A stretch of DNA of 53,395 nt from DASYML01 sp036399835 (lineage in GTDB: Bacteria; Acidobacteriota; Blastocatellia; Pyrinomonadales; Pyrinomonadaceae), in contig DASWMI010000114.1 in assembly GCA_036399835.1 (NCBI GenBank), positions 1 through 53,395 on the forward strand, in the 5' to 3' direction. Below, piece after piece: positions 51,195 through 53,395 of the stretch. Below the pieces are notes generated by a model. The model saw only the letters and a list, made by a program, of their open reading frames with translations, was not told the DNA's origin and made no database searches. The number at the start of each line of letters is the position of its first letter. The first letter of the stretch is position 1. Made by a program: the position numbers and the translations under genes.

Positions 51195-51449
51195 TGATGC
51201 TTGCGTCTCCGGGCAGGCAGGTAATGTGATTGAAAGGAAGCGAACAGGAGAAGAGTAAAGCTTTCAAGCGTTGAGAGCAGTTGGCGATTGGATGAGACTA
51301 AAGATTAACGGCAGTGGACCAGTAAGGAAGGCGTAAGCAAACAACAAATCATTTTAGTTTCCTACGCTCTCCTCAGCATCCTTCAGCGTTGATTAACTAC
51401 TGCGCATCTACCGTTCGGTTGAACCTGTCTGCAAAGGCTATCAAATCCG

Positions 51450-52835
51450 TCAACGCTTCTTCCTCTGGCTCTTCGTCTGAGTTTTCCTCTGGGCCTTATT
51501 CTCCTTCTTCGCGGCGGCCTTCGAGGTCTCTTTTCGCTTGTCTCGCTTGTCCTCTTTTTTAGCAGACCTGGCATGTGCCGCCGATTCCTTTGAGGCGTGC
51601 GCAGAAGAGGTTTCCTTAGTTTCCTTCACAGTCTTATCAGCTCTGGGCGTGCCTAGAGATTCGCTAATCAGCTCCTCATTAGGTCTCGCGCCATCCACAA
51701 AAGCGAAGACGTGATAATGATCCCGATTCTCGCGCAGGACTTCTATCCGTCCCTCGTCCTTGAGCCGCGCGAGCTGGTCCATAACGTACTGCTGTTCTTC
51801 AGCCGTCATGAATCTGTAATAGACATCGAAGGCCAGACCCGTGGAATGCGGGGGCGTCTGGATGCGTGTCGCGTTCGGGTTTGTTTTGCTCAGCTCGCGC
51901 TGGTATTCGTCCGGGCGGACCAGCGAAGTAATCGGCAGCGGGCGGTCAAACTTTTGCCTGTAAGAGCTGGCAATCTCTTCCATCACCTTGAGAGCTTCAG
52001 GGCGCAGAAAGCTGAGCATGCGAACTTTCATCTCGCGGCGCGAGCGGGCTTCGCCGATGTCATAAGTCTGGTGGGAAAAATCCTTTGCCAGTGCCTCTAG
52101 AATCTGATGGTCTGCGAGAAGTTGCTGGCGACTCTCGGCACGGCTGTAAGAACTGTCGAGCACAGCTTTGTTTTCCTCTTCAGCCTTGAATGCCTTCTCC
52201 TTTTCGTTGATGCGCGACTGTAGCGTCTGGCGTCTTGCATGCTCGCGCTTGCCTGCAGAGCTAAGCTCCTGCCTGAGTCCTGCCAGCTCTTTCGAGAGGC
52301 TCGCGCGCGACTCTTCGATGCGAGCGTACTCCTGTGCCAGCTCGGCTTCGCTGTAGAGCGCGATACGTTTGCCGCTGCTCGCTTCGTAGTGTGTGAAAGG
52401 GTCTTTGTCCGCGCTTCCGCCGACACCGAGCAGGATGTAATCTTCGCTGACCTGCTTGACCTCGACCAGCTCGCCCTTCTCGATGAGCCTGGCGAGACCG
52501 ACGAAATCCGGCGGGGTCTCAAACTGGTGCTCGCGCCATTCGGCGACCTGTACGGCTAGAAAGCGGCGCGTATCGCTGTAATGGCGTAGCTGTGAAGGAA
52601 TTTCAACCTTGGCCTGTTTGCCGGTCGGCTCGCCGCGGTCCTCCTTGACCTTTTGCACGGCCTGTGTCCAGGAGCTAACCTCGGCTGCTTCGAGAGGGGC
52701 TGGCGAGGGTATCAACGCCGCGTAACCGTTGCGCCCGCGCTGCCTCATGCCCGGCAGCAATAGCAGGGCCGCGAGCGTCAGGGCTGAGAGTAAAATTGCA
52801 AATAAAAGTGCGCCTTTGAACTTTCTTTCTTTCAA
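51450..52835 (-). CDS. DUF5715 / M15-like exported metallopeptidase-fold protein
   Basis: The 461-residue protein has an N-terminal membrane anchor or signal (GALLFAILLSALTLAALLLLPG), a variable domain, a long coiled coil (about residues 165-245, rich in Glu, Lys, Arg, Gln) and a C-terminal domain with the M15/VanY zinc pattern: ITSLVRPDEYQ, PHSTGLAFDVYY (His and Asp ligands in S/T-x-x-G-x-A-x-D) and DHYHVFAFV (final His). This is the DUF5715 arrangement, related to D-alanyl-D-alanine carboxypeptidases, so peptidoglycan trimming in the periplasm is likely. The tail of about 70 residues is extremely Lys/Arg/Ala-rich (KKEDKRDKRKETSK). It appears to be a single-gene unit. Confidence 0.8.
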   Translation of the reverse strand: MKERKFKGALLFAILLSALTLAALLLLPGMRQRGRNGYAALIPSPAPLEAAEVSSWTQAVQKVKEDRGEPTGKQAKVEIPSQLRHYSDTRRFLAVQVAEWREHQFETPPDFVGLARLIEKGELVEVKQVSEDYILLGVGGSADKDPFTHYEASSGKRIALYSEAELAQEYARIEESRASLSKELAGLRQELSSAGKREHARRQTLQSRINEKEKAFKAEEENKAVLDSSYSRAESRQQLLADHQILEALAKDFSHQTYDIGEARSRREMKVRMLSFLRPEALKVMEEIASSYRQKFDRPLPITSLVRPDEYQRELSKTNPNATRIQTPPHSTGLAFDVYYRFMTAEEQQYVMDQLARLKDEGRIEVLRENRDHYHVFAFVDGARPNEELISESLGTPRADKTVKETKETSSAHASKESAAHARSAKKEDKRDKRKETSKAAAKKENKAQRKTQTKSQRKKR

Positions 52836-53083
52836 TATTTGCTCCCCGCTATAAAGAAAATAGCTTGAGCTGAGGCGGCCCTTCCGGAGAGAGCCGGACT
52901 CGTCAAGCTTGATGAGCCTGTATGATGATTTTGGAAGGCAAAAAGTACGCTGAGCAACGAAGAAAAAGTGCTGCCAAAAGGCCGCGAACGGGCCTCAAAA
53001 ACGTCTGTCTAAATGAACGATAACTGGCCGGATTTAGCACACTTTCCGTGCGCCAAAGAGCATCGAAATCCTCTCTCAAATCA

Positions 53084-53111
53084 GGGCCGCTGCTCAGGGC
53101 TACAGCGGCCC
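53084..53111 (-). terminator. Stem-loop after the AbrB-like gene
   Basis: GGGCCGCTG (53084-53092) pairs perfectly with CAGCGGCCC (53103-53111) around a 10-base loop, 38 bases after the stop of the minus-strand AbrB-like gene. There is no U tract, so it may act as a Rho-assisted end or mRNA-stabilising stem. The remainder of 52836-53149 shows only a short GGCC-flanked stem near 52980. Confidence 0.4.
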
Positions 53112-53149
53112 CTCAAGCGGCACAACTCTCGCCCGCGAAAGCGTGCCAG

Positions 53150-53332
53150 CTACTGACGCTTTCTCTTCTTTACAAGTTTTACGGCGAGACTTTTTGGACC
53201 AGCGACTTTAAAGGCCAAATAGTCTCCCGGCTTAGCTCCGATGATTCTCAAAAGCGGCGAGGGCACTTTGCTGCGCCTTATCCCGTTATCGTCCGAAACC
53301 TTAGCTTGATATTCATGTTTTTCTTTCGTCAT
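53150..53332 (-). CDS. Small AbrB/MazE-like DNA-binding protein
   Basis: The 60-residue protein has the swapped-hairpin AbrB pattern: YQAKVSDDNGIRRSKVP (strand, turn, strand, Pro) then LLRIIGAKPGDYLAFKV (helix, G-x-K-x-G-D, strand), ending in a basic tail KLVKKRKRQ. AAGGGAGA precedes the ATG at four bases, a strong ribosome-binding site. Such proteins are dimeric repressors or antitoxins; no toxin gene is visible in this window, so a free-standing transition-state-type regulator is as likely. Confidence 0.75.
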   Translation of the reverse strand: MTKEKHEYQAKVSDDNGIRRSKVPSPLLRIIGAKPGDYLAFKVAGPKSLAVKLVKKRKRQ

Positions 53333-53395
53333 GAGGTCTCCCTTAAAGGATGATGAGGGTTGTGCTATTCTTGCCAGCGTTCGAGTCTTTGAAAA

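Noticed and set aside
53048..53353. A 101-codon plus-strand frame at the right end
   Set aside because: Antisense to the AbrB-like gene, which has a strong ribosome-binding site and a recognisable fold.
1..53395. CRISPR arrays, tRNA or rRNA genes, insertion sequences, phage genes
   Set aside because: I looked for regularly spaced direct repeats, tRNA-like GGTTCGAATCC cores, transposase motifs and integrases and saw none that held up.

Overview
The window looks like a piece of chromosome from a GC-rich (roughly 60% by eye) Gram-negative heterotroph, most likely an Acidobacteriota member of the Blastocatellia type. This rests on two Oar-type TonB-dependent receptors with N-terminal carboxypeptidase-regulatory-like domains, six secreted PQQ-like beta-propeller proteins carrying the W-x-x-x-RGP signature, a thioester alpha-2-macroglobulin, and several dispersed hairpin or low-complexity repeats of a kind I associate with that group. 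The assignment is an inference; no rRNA or other marker gene is present.

Layout. 1-0.9 kb: 5' part of a BNR/Ycf48-like secreted protein and a CoA-type Nudix hydrolase. 1.3-7.4 kb: alpha-2-macroglobulin. 7.5-11.4 kb: a tesA / ybbA / ybbP-like set (SGNH esterase divergent from an ABC ATPase-FtsX permease pair), followed by a convergent DUF5009/NagX-like membrane protein. 12.8-21.1 kb: one long plus-strand operon with a LuxE/PaaK-like adenylate-forming enzyme, a LuxC-like acyl reductase, a GT4 glycosyltransferase, a LolD-type ATPase and a 1199-residue FtsX permease; it looks like a lipid or envelope pathway with its own exporter. 21.7-28.2 kb: two divergent TonB receptors. 28.3-40.7 kb: six beta-propeller proteins on both strands, interrupted by a peroxiredoxin with an in-frame TGA at the peroxidatic cysteine position (probable selenoprotein), a small secreted protein and an iron-dependent alcohol dehydrogenase. 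40.8-42.7 kb: sodium:solute symporter plus DUF3311 partner. 42.9-46.7 kb: a two-component system split by a repeat copy, a zinc-ribbon/Tudor-like small protein with a very long terminator hairpin, and a small membrane protein, bounded by two inverted copies of a ~145-bp repeat. 46.8-50.8 kb: an unusual minus-strand cluster of a Fe(II)/2-oxoglutarate oxygenase, an ATP-grasp/PLP-decarboxylase fusion and a Cys-His-Asp (transglutaminase-like) protein. 51.4-53.3 kb: an M15-like DUF5715 protein and an AbrB-like DNA-binding protein.

The main discoveries are the TGA-containing peroxiredoxin with a SECIS-like hairpin, a strongly iterated 7-mer palindrome TGGWCCA (about 65 copies by hand count against about 7 expected from base composition), the ATP-grasp/decarboxylase fusion cluster, and repeat-like sequence read in frame as signal peptides or loops in three proteins.
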